Below, piece by piece: positions 44,143 to 54,345 of a stretch of 64,000 nt of DNA. Position numbers and translations under genes: made by a program. Numbering within the stretch: the first letter of the stretch is position 1; the number at the start of each line of letters is the position of its first letter. The notes beneath the pieces were generated by a model. That model was not told the DNA's origin. It saw only the letters and a program-made list of their open reading frames with translations, and did not search any database. Source of the stretch: Bacteroidales bacterium (GTDB lineage: Bacteria; Bacteroidota; Bacteroidia; Bacteroidales; GCA-2748055); contig JAUUZQ010000003.1 in NCBI GenBank assembly GCA_030589895.1, positions 1 through 64,000 on the forward strand, read 5' to 3'.

Positions 44143-46626
44143 CTATTCAATCGCAATTTTTCTGAAAACGTGCTGTCCATCACTCATCTCAATATTCAGA
44201 TAGTAAATTCCCACTGATAAGTCACTTATGTTAATTGAACTGTTCTCCTGATTTATATTATCTCCCCTGTAAACTACTCTTCCAGATTGATCGATCAACT
44301 CCAAATCCTGTATTCTCAAATCAGAATCAACTGAAATATATACCAGCTCCCTCGCTGGATTAGGATAAACATTAACCAAATTCTCTATATCAAAGGAATG
44401 AACTCCAATCGGCCTATTCACATATATCACCATCAATGCAGAATCGCATATACCCGGACTATCGGCCATACATACCTTGTATCCAACAGTATCTATATCC
44501 AGATTGAATGTAGTATTTGGATAATAAGTTATCGTTTGGTCTGTTTCCACCTCCGCAGAACCGTTACTTGGCTGCTGATTAATAGTAACTATAACATCCC
44601 CAGGCAGATTGTCGTTAAACAGCACGTCGTACCTGAATGAAGATCCACCATACATAGTTAAGAATTCATTTTCACATTCAGGCTTTGGCACAACCAGTTG
44701 TCCATGTGAAAATCGCACCACAAAATCCTGGTAATAAGCATTGGCAACTCCCTGGTCGTGAATAATCAGTGTATTTTCATCATTCCTGAACTGGGCTGAG
44801 GAACTCCAGTTATGTGAACCGGTAAGCAATACAGGATCGGAATCAGGAAATCCCTGATCTACGATCATATATTTGTGGTGCATAATACCAGCCTCACCTG
44901 CTACCCTGATATCTTCACCAAGGCTCGCTTTTAAGGTATTAACTATAGGTTCGCCATACGAATCAAAGTCATTGATAAGAACTTTTGCATCAACACCAGC
45001 ATCATTTTTATCAGCAATATCATAGCCTATATCTGTCTTTGTGATCAACATTGTAGCAATGAATAATTGATGATCAGCACTCTCGATTGTATTGCGAATT
45101 TTTGTATGCGTTCCATCTGAGGGACTAAAATAACACTCCACATCTTTACCATTAATAATAAAATGATGTGGGGTATTATCTTTCTTATCTGGCCCAAATT
45201 TTGAATTTCCGGCATCTGGTTGTGCAGCATTGGTTCCAAACATTTCATTGAATTCAAGCTGGAATGCAATGGCAAGACTCTTATCCTGAATAATGATAAC
45301 ATTATTAGGATCCCTATTGATCTGTCCATCTGTAAAATTCGTAGCACCTGTCCAGACAAACGGAAGATCCGGGTCAGAGGCATTCGCATCAAACACAACA
45401 AATTTATTGTGCATGATTCCATATAATGGATACTCTGACTTAGGACTGGCAATTTTGCCAATAGCTCCAGTCAAAGTTGTTACACCAAGGTTAGCAGTAT
45501 TGCTATCATAGATAAACCTGACAATTACACCTCTGGTATGTGCAGCATTTAGCGCATCAGTAATATTTGAAATTCCATAATTATTAAAATTATAGATAGT
45601 GAAATCAATAGACTCTGTTGCACGATCGATATACTTTATAAGGGTATCATCAATGGCATGATCAAGAAATTCCGCTTCCAATAATCCAAGTGAAACAGAT
45701 GGATCAACTGTAGAATTAAAATAAGCTTTCATGTCGCCACTCGATTCAGACTGTGTGATATAAACCTGAACCGCAGATTTGGCTGTATCTTCGCCTGATA
45801 CTGAAAAAGGTTGTATGTAAATCAGTTCTGATGCTTGTAATCCTGTCAACTCAAGCGTATGAGATGTTGATTCTCCTGATACAAAAAGATCTGTTCCCTC
45901 CATTGCAGGAGTATTCCCAATAAATGCTTCAGTGGAGCCAGCCACATCTGTGGTCCAATCAAGGGTAAATCCAGTTTTCGACAAGTTGCTAAGTACTGCC
46001 AGGCTAGTAAGATTAATAATGCTTGATGAGAGAATGTCAAATTGATCGCGCGGCAATAGCTGATAGGTATCACTATAAGCCCCAAGTGGCCCAATAAGAG
46101 TAACTTCATTGGTAGGAATGACAGTTCCAATTAAGGGTGAGCTGGAAGAGTTAATATAAATCTGTCCAGCCTCATCACCTGAAGTATAAGTATATGATTT
46201 TCTCTCAAAACTTCCAGAGGCATCAAAATTCACATTCTCAATTCGCACCAACATACCTTCGTATTGCTCTGCCTGCTGTGATGGTGTCAATACAACTGCT
46301 GCTGGCAATGCATTTCCAGTTGAGTTTACTGTAAAAGAGGTCACAGGATCCATCTCAAGCAATGTGTTGTACTCCTTTAGAAGCCCTGTAATTGTAATCT
46401 CGTCTCCCCTGTTAACATCTGCAAGAGTTGATGAATAGGCTGCAAATCCGGCAGTTGCATCCTGTATATATCTGATAGGACCCAGTTCATCACCATTGAT
46501 TACTATTCCGGTAACAGTTACTGTTGCTCCAGCTCCTGCAGCCCTGGCTTCAGCGATGGTCATCTGTGCATTTAAAGATATCCAGCCAGCCAGAAGCATT
46601 ATTGTAAAAAATATACTCTTCTTCAT
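44143..46626 (-). CDS. Secreted phospholipase D-fold protein (putative nuclease) with OB-folds and T9SS tail
   Basis: 827 residues with a signal peptide (about 1-20). Residues about 22-195 hold OB-fold-like nucleic-acid-binding modules (GATVTVTGIVINGDELGPIRYIQD; GDEITITGLL). A fibronectin-like domain follows (about 205-295), then a pair of PLD half-domains (about 310-640) with HxK motifs MHNKFVVFD and MHHKYMIVD and the trailing TGATNF and TGSHNWSSSAQF. Next a VLxND-type module (about 660-745) and a Por sorting tail (VNVYPNPARELVYISV). PLD-fold exoenzymes cleave phosphodiesters, either lipid or nucleic acid; the OB-folds and the adjacent endonuclease favour nucleic acid. Starts 11 bp after the TonB receptor gene. 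Confidence 0.9.
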   Translation of the reverse strand: MKKSIFFTIMLLAGWISLNAQMTIAEARAAGAGATVTVTGIVINGDELGPIRYIQDATAGFAAYSSTLADVNRGDEITITGLLKEYNTLLEMDPVTSFTVNSTGNALPAAVVLTPSQQAEQYEGMLVRIENVNFDASGSFERKSYTYTSGDEAGQIYINSSSSPLIGTVIPTNEVTLIGPLGAYSDTYQLLPRDQFDILSSSIINLTSLAVLSNLSKTGFTLDWTTDVAGSTEAFIGNTPAMEGTDLFVSGESTSHTLELTGLQASELIYIQPFSVSGEDTAKSAVQVYITQSESSGDMKAYFNSTVDPSVSLGLLEAEFLDHAIDDTLIKYIDRATESIDFTIYNFNNYGISNITDALNAAHTRGVIVRFIYDSNTANLGVTTLTGAIGKIASPKSEYPLYGIMHNKFVVFDANASDPDLPFVWTGATNFTDGQINRDPNNVIIIQDKSLAIAFQLEFNEMFGTNAAQPDAGNSKFGPDKKDNTPHHFIINGKDVECYFSPSDGTHTKIRNTIESADHQLFIATMLITKTDIGYDIADKNDAGVDAKVLINDFDSYGEPIVNTLKASLGEDIRVAGEAGIMHHKYMIVDQGFPDSDPVLLTGSHNWSSSAQFRNDENTLIIHDQGVANAYYQDFVVRFSHGQLVVPKPECENEFLTMYGGSSFRYDVLFNDNLPGDVIVTINQQPSNGSAEVETDQTITYYPNTTFNLDIDTVGYKVCMADSPGICDSALMVIYVNRPIGVHSFDIENLVNVYPNPARELVYISVDSDLRIQDLELIDQSGRVVYRGDNINQENSSINISDLSVGIYYLNIEMSDGQHVFRKIAIE

Positions 46627-46637
46627 TCTAATTTATT

Positions 46638-49403
46638 TTAAAAAGTTACACGCAGGGAAGTTGTAAATCTTCTTCCCATTCCAAAAAATACTGTAGCCGA
46701 TTTTGCATCAAAATCCTGAAACTCTGAATAAGGACCATAAGAGTCATTATTAGTTGCATCCCAAATATATGTTGTATTAAACACGTTTAGCATTGAGAAT
46801 CTAAGGCTAAATCCAGTCTGTTCAAAAGACTTAAATCTAAAACTGTATCCTGTATGAATATCGAACAGATTGAAATCAGGAATGATCCATGAATCATGTA
46901 CATTGCCTTCATCATCTGTAGTCGCTTCAGGAGTAAAACTTGAATAATATTTCCCGAAGAAAGTCTGACGTACATTGATATAAAATCCTTTAAAAGGCTG
47001 ATACCTAAGACTTGATCCTAATTGAGTCTGTGCTGCATCTCCCACATGAATACCACGTGCATCAAAATCCAGCACTTTATTCACTGCAGGAAAGCTACCC
47101 TCATTCAGATAGAACTGAAGATTCTCAACATATGAATCCCAAATCCAGTCACCTAAAGAAACAGTCGCCTGAAAATCAAGATTGTGTCTTATTTTATAAA
47201 TAAAATCCAATTCTACTCCCATATGTCTTGCATCCATTCCGGGAATATCTGCATACACTGGCTTTCCATTGTTTGAATCCGGGTCACCCTCAACATATCC
47301 AGGGTCTCCGGGGAGTAGATCATATACTGAATAAACCCTGTTTGTTGGCTTATTTTCCCAGCGGGTATAATATGCATTCATGAAAAGGGAAAAACGTGGC
47401 GTAGCGTAATTATATCCTAATTCAATAGCTTTAATAAGTTCATTATCCTGCTCTTCAGCAAAATTTACAGTATAACCCTGATAAAAGTATTTATAGGCCC
47501 TCACCCTTGAAAGATAGCCAAGGTTTAGGAATAGATTAGATCTCTCGGTGAGATTATAGTTAGCCCCACCTTTGATAGTAGCTCCCTGCTTATATTTCCA
47601 ACCGGATTCAGCTTCATGGAAGTAATCAATCCTGTTATAGCCACTCACTGCAGTGGTCAAATTTATAAAAGCAGATAGTCTGTTTTGGGAATATTCAAGC
47701 TGTCCAAACAATCCTCCCCATCGAACCAAACCATCATTAAAATAGTCGATGGTATCACCCACGTATTTCATGGCTGCTTGCGGATTTGTAACATAATCGG
47801 GTCGCTGATCTGTGCTCGAAATGGCATAATCACCTCCCAACAGATCAGTTATAGTAGTAAAATGAATCCCCTTATAAGATCGTAAATCTACACCCCCGCT
47901 AATATCTACATTTTGATTGAGTTTGAAATTTACTTTTGTTAGCAGACCATACCAGTAGTGCTCATTATGAGCCCGCGTCATGTAATTACTTGCATAAGTT
48001 AATGAATCGTCGTACTGTGGAGCAATTGGCTTAACATTGAATGGTGGTTGCTCTTTCCAATTGGCTTCATAAACACTCTGCCAATCAATCTGTCCGTACT
48101 TAGGGTCAGAAGGATCCTGGAATAAATTTGGATCTTTCATGCTATGTGCCGGTCTGTCGCCTCCCCCTTTACCAACAGAAAGATAGATATTATTTGATAC
48201 CGTTAAACGATCAGATACAGTCCAGAAATCCCGTACTGTAAACTGTGGTTTGTGGTATTGATTGTTTCGTTCAGAGAGATGTTCTTCGACGGCATCAGGA
48301 TTATCCTTATTTCTTACAAACGTACCCCAATGCTGGTTATATCCTACTCCGGCACCATAAATATTATACTGATCATTTGCTGCCCTGAGCTCACCAAGAT
48401 CAATATCCAGATTTTGGGCATATGCAGTATCATATGCTGAGATTGGTCTCTTATAAGAACGATGATCATGCGTCTGTGGTGCACCCATTGCGGTAACCGT
48501 AATGAGGTGATTTTTCATTCTCTTGTCCACTTTTGCATAATAAAACCACCCTTCAGAAAATGTATTGTCTACCCAGCCGTTACCACGTTTATATGAACCG
48601 GCAAGAGTAAGCCCCCAGCCATTGGCAAGTTTTCCACTGGTGTACCCGAATGAGGAAGTCAATTTACCCTGGCTATCGACAGACTGTTTTATCGAGGTCT
48701 GTTTTTTATTCTCAATGCCTTTTGTAAGGATATTAATTGTTCCTCCAACGGAAGGAAGTGCGAGTTGTGAAGCACCCAGTCCACGCTGCACCTGCATGGT
48801 ACGTGTAACAGCCTCAAGACCAAACCAATTTGACCAATATACCCAACCATTCTCCATATCATTCACAGGTATTCCATCAATCATTACAGCCAGATTTGTC
48901 TGGTCGAATCCCCTGATGGTAATTCTTGCATCCCCATCGCCACCACCCTGCTGTGTTGCATAAACACCGGGGGTAGTATTCAGGATCATTGGAAGGTCCT
49001 GACCTGCCAGTTCTTCCTGAATTTTTGCCGGGCTCACATTGGTGAAAGCCACAGGAGTTTCCCTCGAGATGGCCATATCTGCTACAATCACAACTTCATC
49101 AATGGTCATGGATGTCATTTCAACATCCAGCATAACAGGCTTTCTTTCCAGGGATATGTGTTTGACTTCAGCCAGGTAACCAACATAAGAGATATTCAGG
49201 GTATATTCACCCGGAGGCAATTTTAGTGCAAACTGACCATTATAATCCGTGACCGTCCCCATTGAGGGTCCATAGACAATATTTGCTCCAATCAGAGTTT
49301 CACCTGTTTGAGCATCACGAACGACTCCTGTAATTGTCGAACTCTGACTAAACAGCGAAACTGTCAGGCATGACATAAATAAAACAATAAGAAATTTTTT
49401 CAT
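46638..49403 (-). CDS. TonB-dependent receptor with CarboxypepD-reg-like domain
   Basis: 921 residues with a signal peptide (about 1-19). An N-terminal beta sandwich (ITGVVRDAQTGETLIGANI, then VTDYNGQFALKLPPG) is the carboxypeptidase-regulatory-like extension. The plug follows (SPAKIQEELAGQDLPMILNTTPGV; RITIRGFDQTNLAVMIDG; GLGASQLALPSVGGTINILTKG), then a 22-strand barrel ending RRFTTSLRVTF with terminal Phe. It imports a ligand across the outer membrane with TonB energy. No SusD partner is present, so it is not a classic SusCD pair. Neighbours suggest uptake of products of nucleic-acid breakdown. It is followed 11 bp later by the PLD-fold gene, so they are one operon. Confidence 0.93.
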   Translation of the reverse strand: MKKFLIVLFMSCLTVSLFSQSSTITGVVRDAQTGETLIGANIVYGPSMGTVTDYNGQFALKLPPGEYTLNISYVGYLAEVKHISLERKPVMLDVEMTSMTIDEVVIVADMAISRETPVAFTNVSPAKIQEELAGQDLPMILNTTPGVYATQQGGGDGDARITIRGFDQTNLAVMIDGIPVNDMENGWVYWSNWFGLEAVTRTMQVQRGLGASQLALPSVGGTINILTKGIENKKQTSIKQSVDSQGKLTSSFGYTSGKLANGWGLTLAGSYKRGNGWVDNTFSEGWFYYAKVDKRMKNHLITVTAMGAPQTHDHRSYKRPISAYDTAYAQNLDIDLGELRAANDQYNIYGAGVGYNQHWGTFVRNKDNPDAVEEHLSERNNQYHKPQFTVRDFWTVSDRLTVSNNIYLSVGKGGGDRPAHSMKDPNLFQDPSDPKYGQIDWQSVYEANWKEQPPFNVKPIAPQYDDSLTYASNYMTRAHNEHYWYGLLTKVNFKLNQNVDISGGVDLRSYKGIHFTTITDLLGGDYAISSTDQRPDYVTNPQAAMKYVGDTIDYFNDGLVRWGGLFGQLEYSQNRLSAFINLTTAVSGYNRIDYFHEAESGWKYKQGATIKGGANYNLTERSNLFLNLGYLSRVRAYKYFYQGYTVNFAEEQDNELIKAIELGYNYATPRFSLFMNAYYTRWENKPTNRVYSVYDLLPGDPGYVEGDPDSNNGKPVYADIPGMDARHMGVELDFIYKIRHNLDFQATVSLGDWIWDSYVENLQFYLNEGSFPAVNKVLDFDARGIHVGDAAQTQLGSSLRYQPFKGFYINVRQTFFGKYYSSFTPEATTDDEGNVHDSWIIPDFNLFDIHTGYSFRFKSFEQTGFSLRFSMLNVFNTTYIWDATNNDSYGPYSEFQDFDAKSATVFFGMGRRFTTSLRVTF

Positions 49404-49483
49404 CTATAATAAGTTTTAACCATCACATATAGAATGAAATAGTAACAAATCCTACTGTGACACCATCTGAAGAATAAGAAATT

Positions 49484-50533
49484 TTACTGCTTCACCAATT
49501 TCCTGGTAATAAAATTGTTTCCGCTACGTGCTCTGATCAAGTATATACCCTGATCAAAATCATCCATATTTATCATTTTCTCCCGGATACCCTTTAGTTC
49601 TGTTAGGGATAAAATAATTTTACCCGAAAGATCCATTACCTGAAGATCATCAATTCCTTCATTAGAAGATATTGTTACATATCCATCAGCAGGATTAGGA
49701 TAGACACTTAATGATGGTCCTGCCACTCCCAGTTCGATAGCTGTTGCAAATTCACAATCGCAATAATGAGCATTCAGCGAATCCCATTGATCAACACCAC
49801 CGGGAACTGTATCCCACTCAGTTGTAACAACAAATTCCAAAGTAGGCATAGTCTCAACAGTAATGCCTTTTTTCACGCCCGGTTTTCTTACCAACGAATG
49901 ATTGGAAGTCCATGGAAGCCAATAATATGTCGCCGGAACAATATAATTTGAAATATATACACTATCCTGACCTATAATTAAATCACCATCATATATATTT
50001 TTATACACCCACACATCTGTAAATGATGCCCAACCTTGTCCGTCTGAGGGCATTCCTCCTCCAACAATTCCAAACAAGTCTACCACCTTAAAATCTGCAT
50101 CAGTTCCAGTGTTCCCTATCTTTTTAAACAGGGCAATTGCATCATTTCCATTCATATATGTCGGGGCCGGATAATCATGGTCCAGCTGTTGTGCTTTTGC
50201 TCTTAAATTTGGATCTGAAGCAGGGGATGTATCCGTACTGGTAGTCTGTCCATTTACCAAAAAATGTGTTGAATAAGGCTGTATGAAACCTTGTAATTGG
50301 GTTATTCCTCCAGCAGTATATGTGTTACTCCCATTGCTATATCTGGCAACATGATAATCTCCCAGATTTATAATCTCAGAAGTGGGATTGTATATCTCCA
50401 CCCCTTTATTATTTCCACTTCCTTCGAGATATTCTGAAATGAATAACTCGGAACAATCCTGCGCTGAGACTACTGAAAACAAGGTCAGAAATCCCAACAT
50501 AATAAATAAATTTCTTCGCATTCTTATGTTCAT
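49484..50533 (-). CDS. Lamin-tail domain protein with T9SS sorting domain
   Basis: 349 residues from ATG 50533 (another ATG four codons on). Signal peptide to about residue 25 (FLTLFSVVSAQDC). The lamin-tail domain at about 26-190 shows ELFISEYLEGSGNNKGVEIYNP and LGDYHVARYSNG, ending NHSLVRKPGV. The C-terminus is a Por sorting domain (LSVYPNPADGYVTISS, then DQGIYLIRARSG). Bacterial lamin-tail domains are often attached to secreted nucleases. It carries no catalytic domain and may bind or display a nuclease or polymer. A terminator of the upstream large gene lies between them, so it should have its own promoter. Confidence 0.88.
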   Translation of the reverse strand: MNIRMRRNLFIMLGFLTLFSVVSAQDCSELFISEYLEGSGNNKGVEIYNPTSEIINLGDYHVARYSNGSNTYTAGGITQLQGFIQPYSTHFLVNGQTTSTDTSPASDPNLRAKAQQLDHDYPAPTYMNGNDAIALFKKIGNTGTDADFKVVDLFGIVGGGMPSDGQGWASFTDVWVYKNIYDGDLIIGQDSVYISNYIVPATYYWLPWTSNHSLVRKPGVKKGITVETMPTLEFVVTTEWDTVPGGVDQWDSLNAHYCDCEFATAIELGVAGPSLSVYPNPADGYVTISSNEGIDDLQVMDLSGKIILSLTELKGIREKMINMDDFDQGIYLIRARSGNNFITRKLVKQ

Positions 50534-50605
50534 TATTAAATTCTTCGATACAAATGAAATCGGAAAAGAAAGATTCATCTTCTCCTATAAACAAATAATA
50601 TCAGA

Positions 50606-50643
50606 TAAAAAACCAGAACGACATTCTAAGATATCGTTCTGGT
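50606..50643 (-). terminator. Rho-independent terminator of the large T9SS gene
   Basis: On the minus strand ACCAGAACGA (50643-50634) pairs with TCGTTCTGGT (50621-50612), loop of 12, followed by TTTTTT then ATCTG. Ten-pair stem; very convincing. Confidence 0.9.
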
Positions 50644-50665
50644 ATTAATTATTCAATATTTAAGT

Positions 50666-53600
50666 TTACTCCTTGATAAATCTCACAACGCCAGTGGTAT
50701 CATCGCTGGTCATTCTGACCATATAGATACCGCTGTTAAGTGAAGACACATCGAGTGTAATAGTAGATTGTCCGCTATTATTAACATTCATAACAGCAGC
50801 TCCTGTAATATCGAAAATGGTCATACTTTGTACTTCCTCGATATTTTCCATATAGAGCTTATTCACAGCAGGAACAGGATAAACATTCACATTGTTGAAC
50901 AGGCTATTCTCAACACCTACTTCAACAGTGAACAGAACTGTATAAGTCTTCTCAGTTGTTCCATCCTCCGCAGTAACAAGTACTGAAGTTGTACGTGCTG
51001 CTTCATCTCCACCCAGATCAGTAGCAGGAGTAACATCTATTATAGCTAAACCATCATCTGTAGCTGTAGCAGTTACCACAGGAACATCAGTTGTTCCGGC
51101 AGTCAGGGTCATAAAATATGACAACTGTGCAGGGCTAAATCCTGTAACAGATGTTCCATCAACCATCAGGTCGCTAAGTGTAGCATCATCAGAAGGCAGA
51201 GGAATAACCAGGGTATGATAACCCAGGCTATCGAAATAATTCTGATCCATTACAATCCATTCTGAATTGTCAGCATTGGTTCCCGCACTGGAAGCCCAAT
51301 CGGTATTTCCTTCCATTACAGTTCCTTTTCTGAGAAGTGTATGCTCTTTTGTTGCATTCGTTACACCTGCAACATCCCAGCCATCACCCGGATCAGGACC
51401 AATTTCTCCGATAATATCAACCAGGGTAGTATCAACAGAAGTAATAACCACCATACCTCTTGCGTCATCACCGTTATGGTGTACAGGACTTGGATATCCC
51501 ATCACTTCATCGGCACCATCGTGAGCAAATAATGTAACATCAACCTCATCGGTAATAATTACATAATTCTCATGTGATCCCAATATTGTGCCAGCAGGGA
51601 AAACATGGAAATATTCCCAATTATCACCACCATTGCTTATTTGAGCAAGTTGATAGTAATCCATTCTCACTGCTTCATCATTAGGATTGAAAATTTCAAT
51701 TGCTTTATTGTTTCCACTTCCCTCTATATACTCTGAGAAAATAAGCTCTCCAGGCATACCTGCATCAACAGTAATGGTATAAGTTTTAGTTGTTGCGCCA
51801 TCTTCAGCGGTAACAATCAATTTATAATCTGTCATAACATCAGTTGCTTCGGTTGTACCATCAGCTTGATAGGTCATAAATGTTGCACCTGCAGCAGGAA
51901 TCACCAATGCTTCAAATGAAACAAGATCAGACTTATAAAGTACACCAGCAATAGTTCCAGCTCCATCGTCAACTGTGTAAACAACAGATGTAACACTTGC
52001 ATCATCACTTAATGGATCTTTTGTAACAACATAAGCCTTGGTAACATTACTATCTTGTGACGTTACTATCAACTGATAACCAGTTTGAAGATCTGTTGCT
52101 ACTGTAGTGCCGTCAGCTTCATACACCATAAATGTAGCTCCGTATACAGGAACAATATTGCCCTCCAAAGTCGCAAGATCTTCTAAGGCAGGAACAGCAG
52201 TTATAGTACTTCCTGCATCATCAACTGTGTATACATCAGATGTTACCGAAGCCTCGGCAGATGGAATTTCAACAACGTCGCCTGCAGCTGTTGGATAAAC
52301 TCTCCAATCGCCATAGGAATAGGATAATGGACCCGTGATATCGTATGTGCCACCCAAATTAAGCGTTGCTTCATAATAAGGATCATCAGTCAAAATCACA
52401 CCACTTCCATCATCAACTTCTGCTTCGCCATAATTGTTGGCTTCTGTTACGACGACTGCTGAGCTGAGTTTTACAATAACACCTTCAAGTGTCTCACCTG
52501 CTCCACCAGTTGTCACATCTACAGGTGCAGGAACAGCTTTCCCGGATGCAATATTTTCAAAGGAGAAAAGACTGGTCATTTGCGTTAAAGAATAATACTC
52601 ATCAACTGTACCGGCAATAACAATACTATCACCAACAACAGGCATATTAACATCATCTCTAACAACCACTCCACTATAATCTCCTCCAATACCATCTGAA
52701 ATATAATACTCATCTTTACCATTGGCATAAGAAACAATACCTGTAGTTATGCACACTGTATCTTCATATAATGCAATTACATCGCTCTGAATATCATAAA
52801 TACTGAGCATAGGAACAATTGCAAAAATTTCAGAATCATCCATTGGCTCTCCTGCCAGGAATGTCACATTAGTTGCTTCGGTAATGCGAATCATACCTTG
52901 CAATGTTGCTGGAGAATCAGTAGGAATTGTATAATCTACTGTTCCTGTTGTTGGAGAAATATCTTCAACAATAGGCGCCCACAATCCACCGGCATCAAAT
53001 GAAACCCAGATTGTGATATTACCCACGAATTCAGCATTCCAGTCTATGTGTAAATCCTGTCCGGGATAGAATGCCTCCCCACCAGCGGGATAGGTCACCT
53101 CAATCACAGGAGTTGCAACACCAATAGTAGTAAATGATGCGCTTTGCACAAGATCTGCTGCATTACCTGCTGCGTCCTCTACAACATTAGCTTTGAGAGC
53201 AGCATAGTAGACCTGATCATTGGCCAGATCGGCGTCAGGGTCTATGGTAATAATTGTTTTTTCTGCATTAATAGAGACAGTACTGGCAACATCCGCACCA
53301 GCATTGTCGGTGAGCTTTAGTTCAACCAGAGCAGATGCATCTGTAATTTCAGTTCCACCAACATTTAAAATAGCCTCATCGAATGTAAGGGTGATATTTG
53401 AGTTAATCGCTACACTGGTAGCTGCTTCCAGTGGAGAAAATACCACAACTGGTGGCGCAACATCGGCAAGCTCTTCAAATACAAAATCATCCCAATAAGT
53501 TACAGCACCGCTATAGGTTCTCACTTCAAGAGCTAATGCGGCTGCCGCAGCAGGAGCTGTAACAATAGCAGAGTAATATAACCATTCCCCTGTACCGTTA

Positions 53601-53989
53601 GGCAAATATCCACCGTCAGGACCTCTTATTGATCCTTGAGTATCGTCGTAAAGACCTGCACCGGAACCATCCTCCCATACACACCATATTCTTGAATCAT
53701 CGCCATCTCCTGGAACAACTTTATACCAAAAACTAAGTTGGTATTCTTTTTCTGCAGTGACCGCAATATCTTGGGCAATATCTTTGGTGCCACCAGTATG
53801 TTTTGCAGAATAAGTCCCTGAATGAACATTTGCTGCTACCGATTCCTGATCCACATTCTCCGCTTTAGTCCAACTTGTTGGATGAGTTGCATCATCCCAA
53901 GCTTCAAACCCCGGGTTTAAAACCAGGTTCTGCGCTGATACTGAAAACGCCAGTATTGCCAAAATTGATAATAAGTAGTATTTCTTCAT
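50666..53989 (-). CDS. Large multi-domain secreted protein: CBM-like, Big, OB-fold, lamin-tail, T9SS tail
   Basis: 1107 residues with a signal peptide (about 1-18). In order: a carbohydrate-binding-like jelly roll (about 20-175; LVLNPGFEAWDDATHPTSW); a SbsA-type Big domain (about 177-290; VVFSPLEAATSVAINSNITL); a Wxxx-type Ig module (about 295-385); an OB-fold-like region (about 400-570; TTGIVSYANGKDEYYISDG, GDSIVIAGTVDEYYSL); two tandem copies of an 85-residue unit (about 575-745; SVVYTVDDGAGTIAGV); a lamin-tail domain (about 748-930; ELIFSEYIEGSGNNKAIEIF); a cadherin-like sandwich (about 935-1025); and a Por tail (NVYPVPAVNKLYMEN). No catalytic domain is evident. Perhaps a surface adhesin or a binding platform for nucleic acid. 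First gene of the block. Confidence 0.85.
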   Translation of the reverse strand: MKKYYLLSILAILAFSVSAQNLVLNPGFEAWDDATHPTSWTKAENVDQESVAANVHSGTYSAKHTGGTKDIAQDIAVTAEKEYQLSFWYKVVPGDGDDSRIWCVWEDGSGAGLYDDTQGSIRGPDGGYLPNGTGEWLYYSAIVTAPAAAAALALEVRTYSGAVTYWDDFVFEELADVAPPVVVFSPLEAATSVAINSNITLTFDEAILNVGGTEITDASALVELKLTDNAGADVASTVSINAEKTIITIDPDADLANDQVYYAALKANVVEDAAGNAADLVQSASFTTIGVATPVIEVTYPAGGEAFYPGQDLHIDWNAEFVGNITIWVSFDAGGLWAPIVEDISPTTGTVDYTIPTDSPATLQGMIRITEATNVTFLAGEPMDDSEIFAIVPMLSIYDIQSDVIALYEDTVCITTGIVSYANGKDEYYISDGIGGDYSGVVVRDDVNMPVVGDSIVIAGTVDEYYSLTQMTSLFSFENIASGKAVPAPVDVTTGGAGETLEGVIVKLSSAVVVTEANNYGEAEVDDGSGVILTDDPYYEATLNLGGTYDITGPLSYSYGDWRVYPTAAGDVVEIPSAEASVTSDVYTVDDAGSTITAVPALEDLATLEGNIVPVYGATFMVYEADGTTVATDLQTGYQLIVTSQDSNVTKAYVVTKDPLSDDASVTSVVYTVDDGAGTIAGVLYKSDLVSFEALVIPAAGATFMTYQADGTTEATDVMTDYKLIVTAEDGATTKTYTITVDAGMPGELIFSEYIEGSGNNKAIEIFNPNDEAVRMDYYQLAQISNGGDNWEYFHVFPAGTILGSHENYVIITDEVDVTLFAHDGADEVMGYPSPVHHNGDDARGMVVITSVDTTLVDIIGEIGPDPGDGWDVAGVTNATKEHTLLRKGTVMEGNTDWASSAGTNADNSEWIVMDQNYFDSLGYHTLVIPLPSDDATLSDLMVDGTSVTGFSPAQLSYFMTLTAGTTDVPVVTATATDDGLAIIDVTPATDLGGDEAARTTSVLVTAEDGTTEKTYTVLFTVEVGVENSLFNNVNVYPVPAVNKLYMENIEEVQSMTIFDITGAAVMNVNNSGQSTITLDVSSLNSGIYMVRMTSDDTTGVVRFIKE

Positions 53990-54057
53990 AGTAATAAGTA
54001 TTTAGTTAAAATTGTACTGTTAATTAATTTTCTTTCGTTAAAATAACCCAATCAATC

Positions 54058-54085
54058 CCTTGTCAAAAAAATCTGAGAGACAAGG
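54058..54085. repeat. Inverted repeat in the leader of the large T9SS gene
   Basis: CCTTGTC (54058-54064) and GACAAGG (54079-54085) with a 14-nt A-rich loop, 69 bp upstream of the large gene's ATG. The remaining 53990-54345 gap shows no gene. Possible leader hairpin. Confidence 0.4.
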
Positions 54086-54345
54086 CATCTAAATTAGGAA
54101 TTACACTTCAATTGAACATGCAATTGTTAATAAAATGTGTGTAAGTATGACATGTCCTTGAGCAGCAATAAAAATACGATTTAAGCTCAATAGAGTAGAT
54201 TCTGATTTGTTAAATAATAATTAAGCAGATATTGTTTTGACCAATATGGCAATATTGCTCTTAAAAGAGGGGTTTTCCTCCACAGAGGCGCGACAATTTG
54301 GCAAAAATACTAAGTGAATTTTTGTACATTGTATCGACAAACAAA

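Noticed and set aside
46638-49403. SusC of a polysaccharide utilisation locus
   Set aside because: No SusD-like gene is adjacent and no glycoside hydrolase is in the block.
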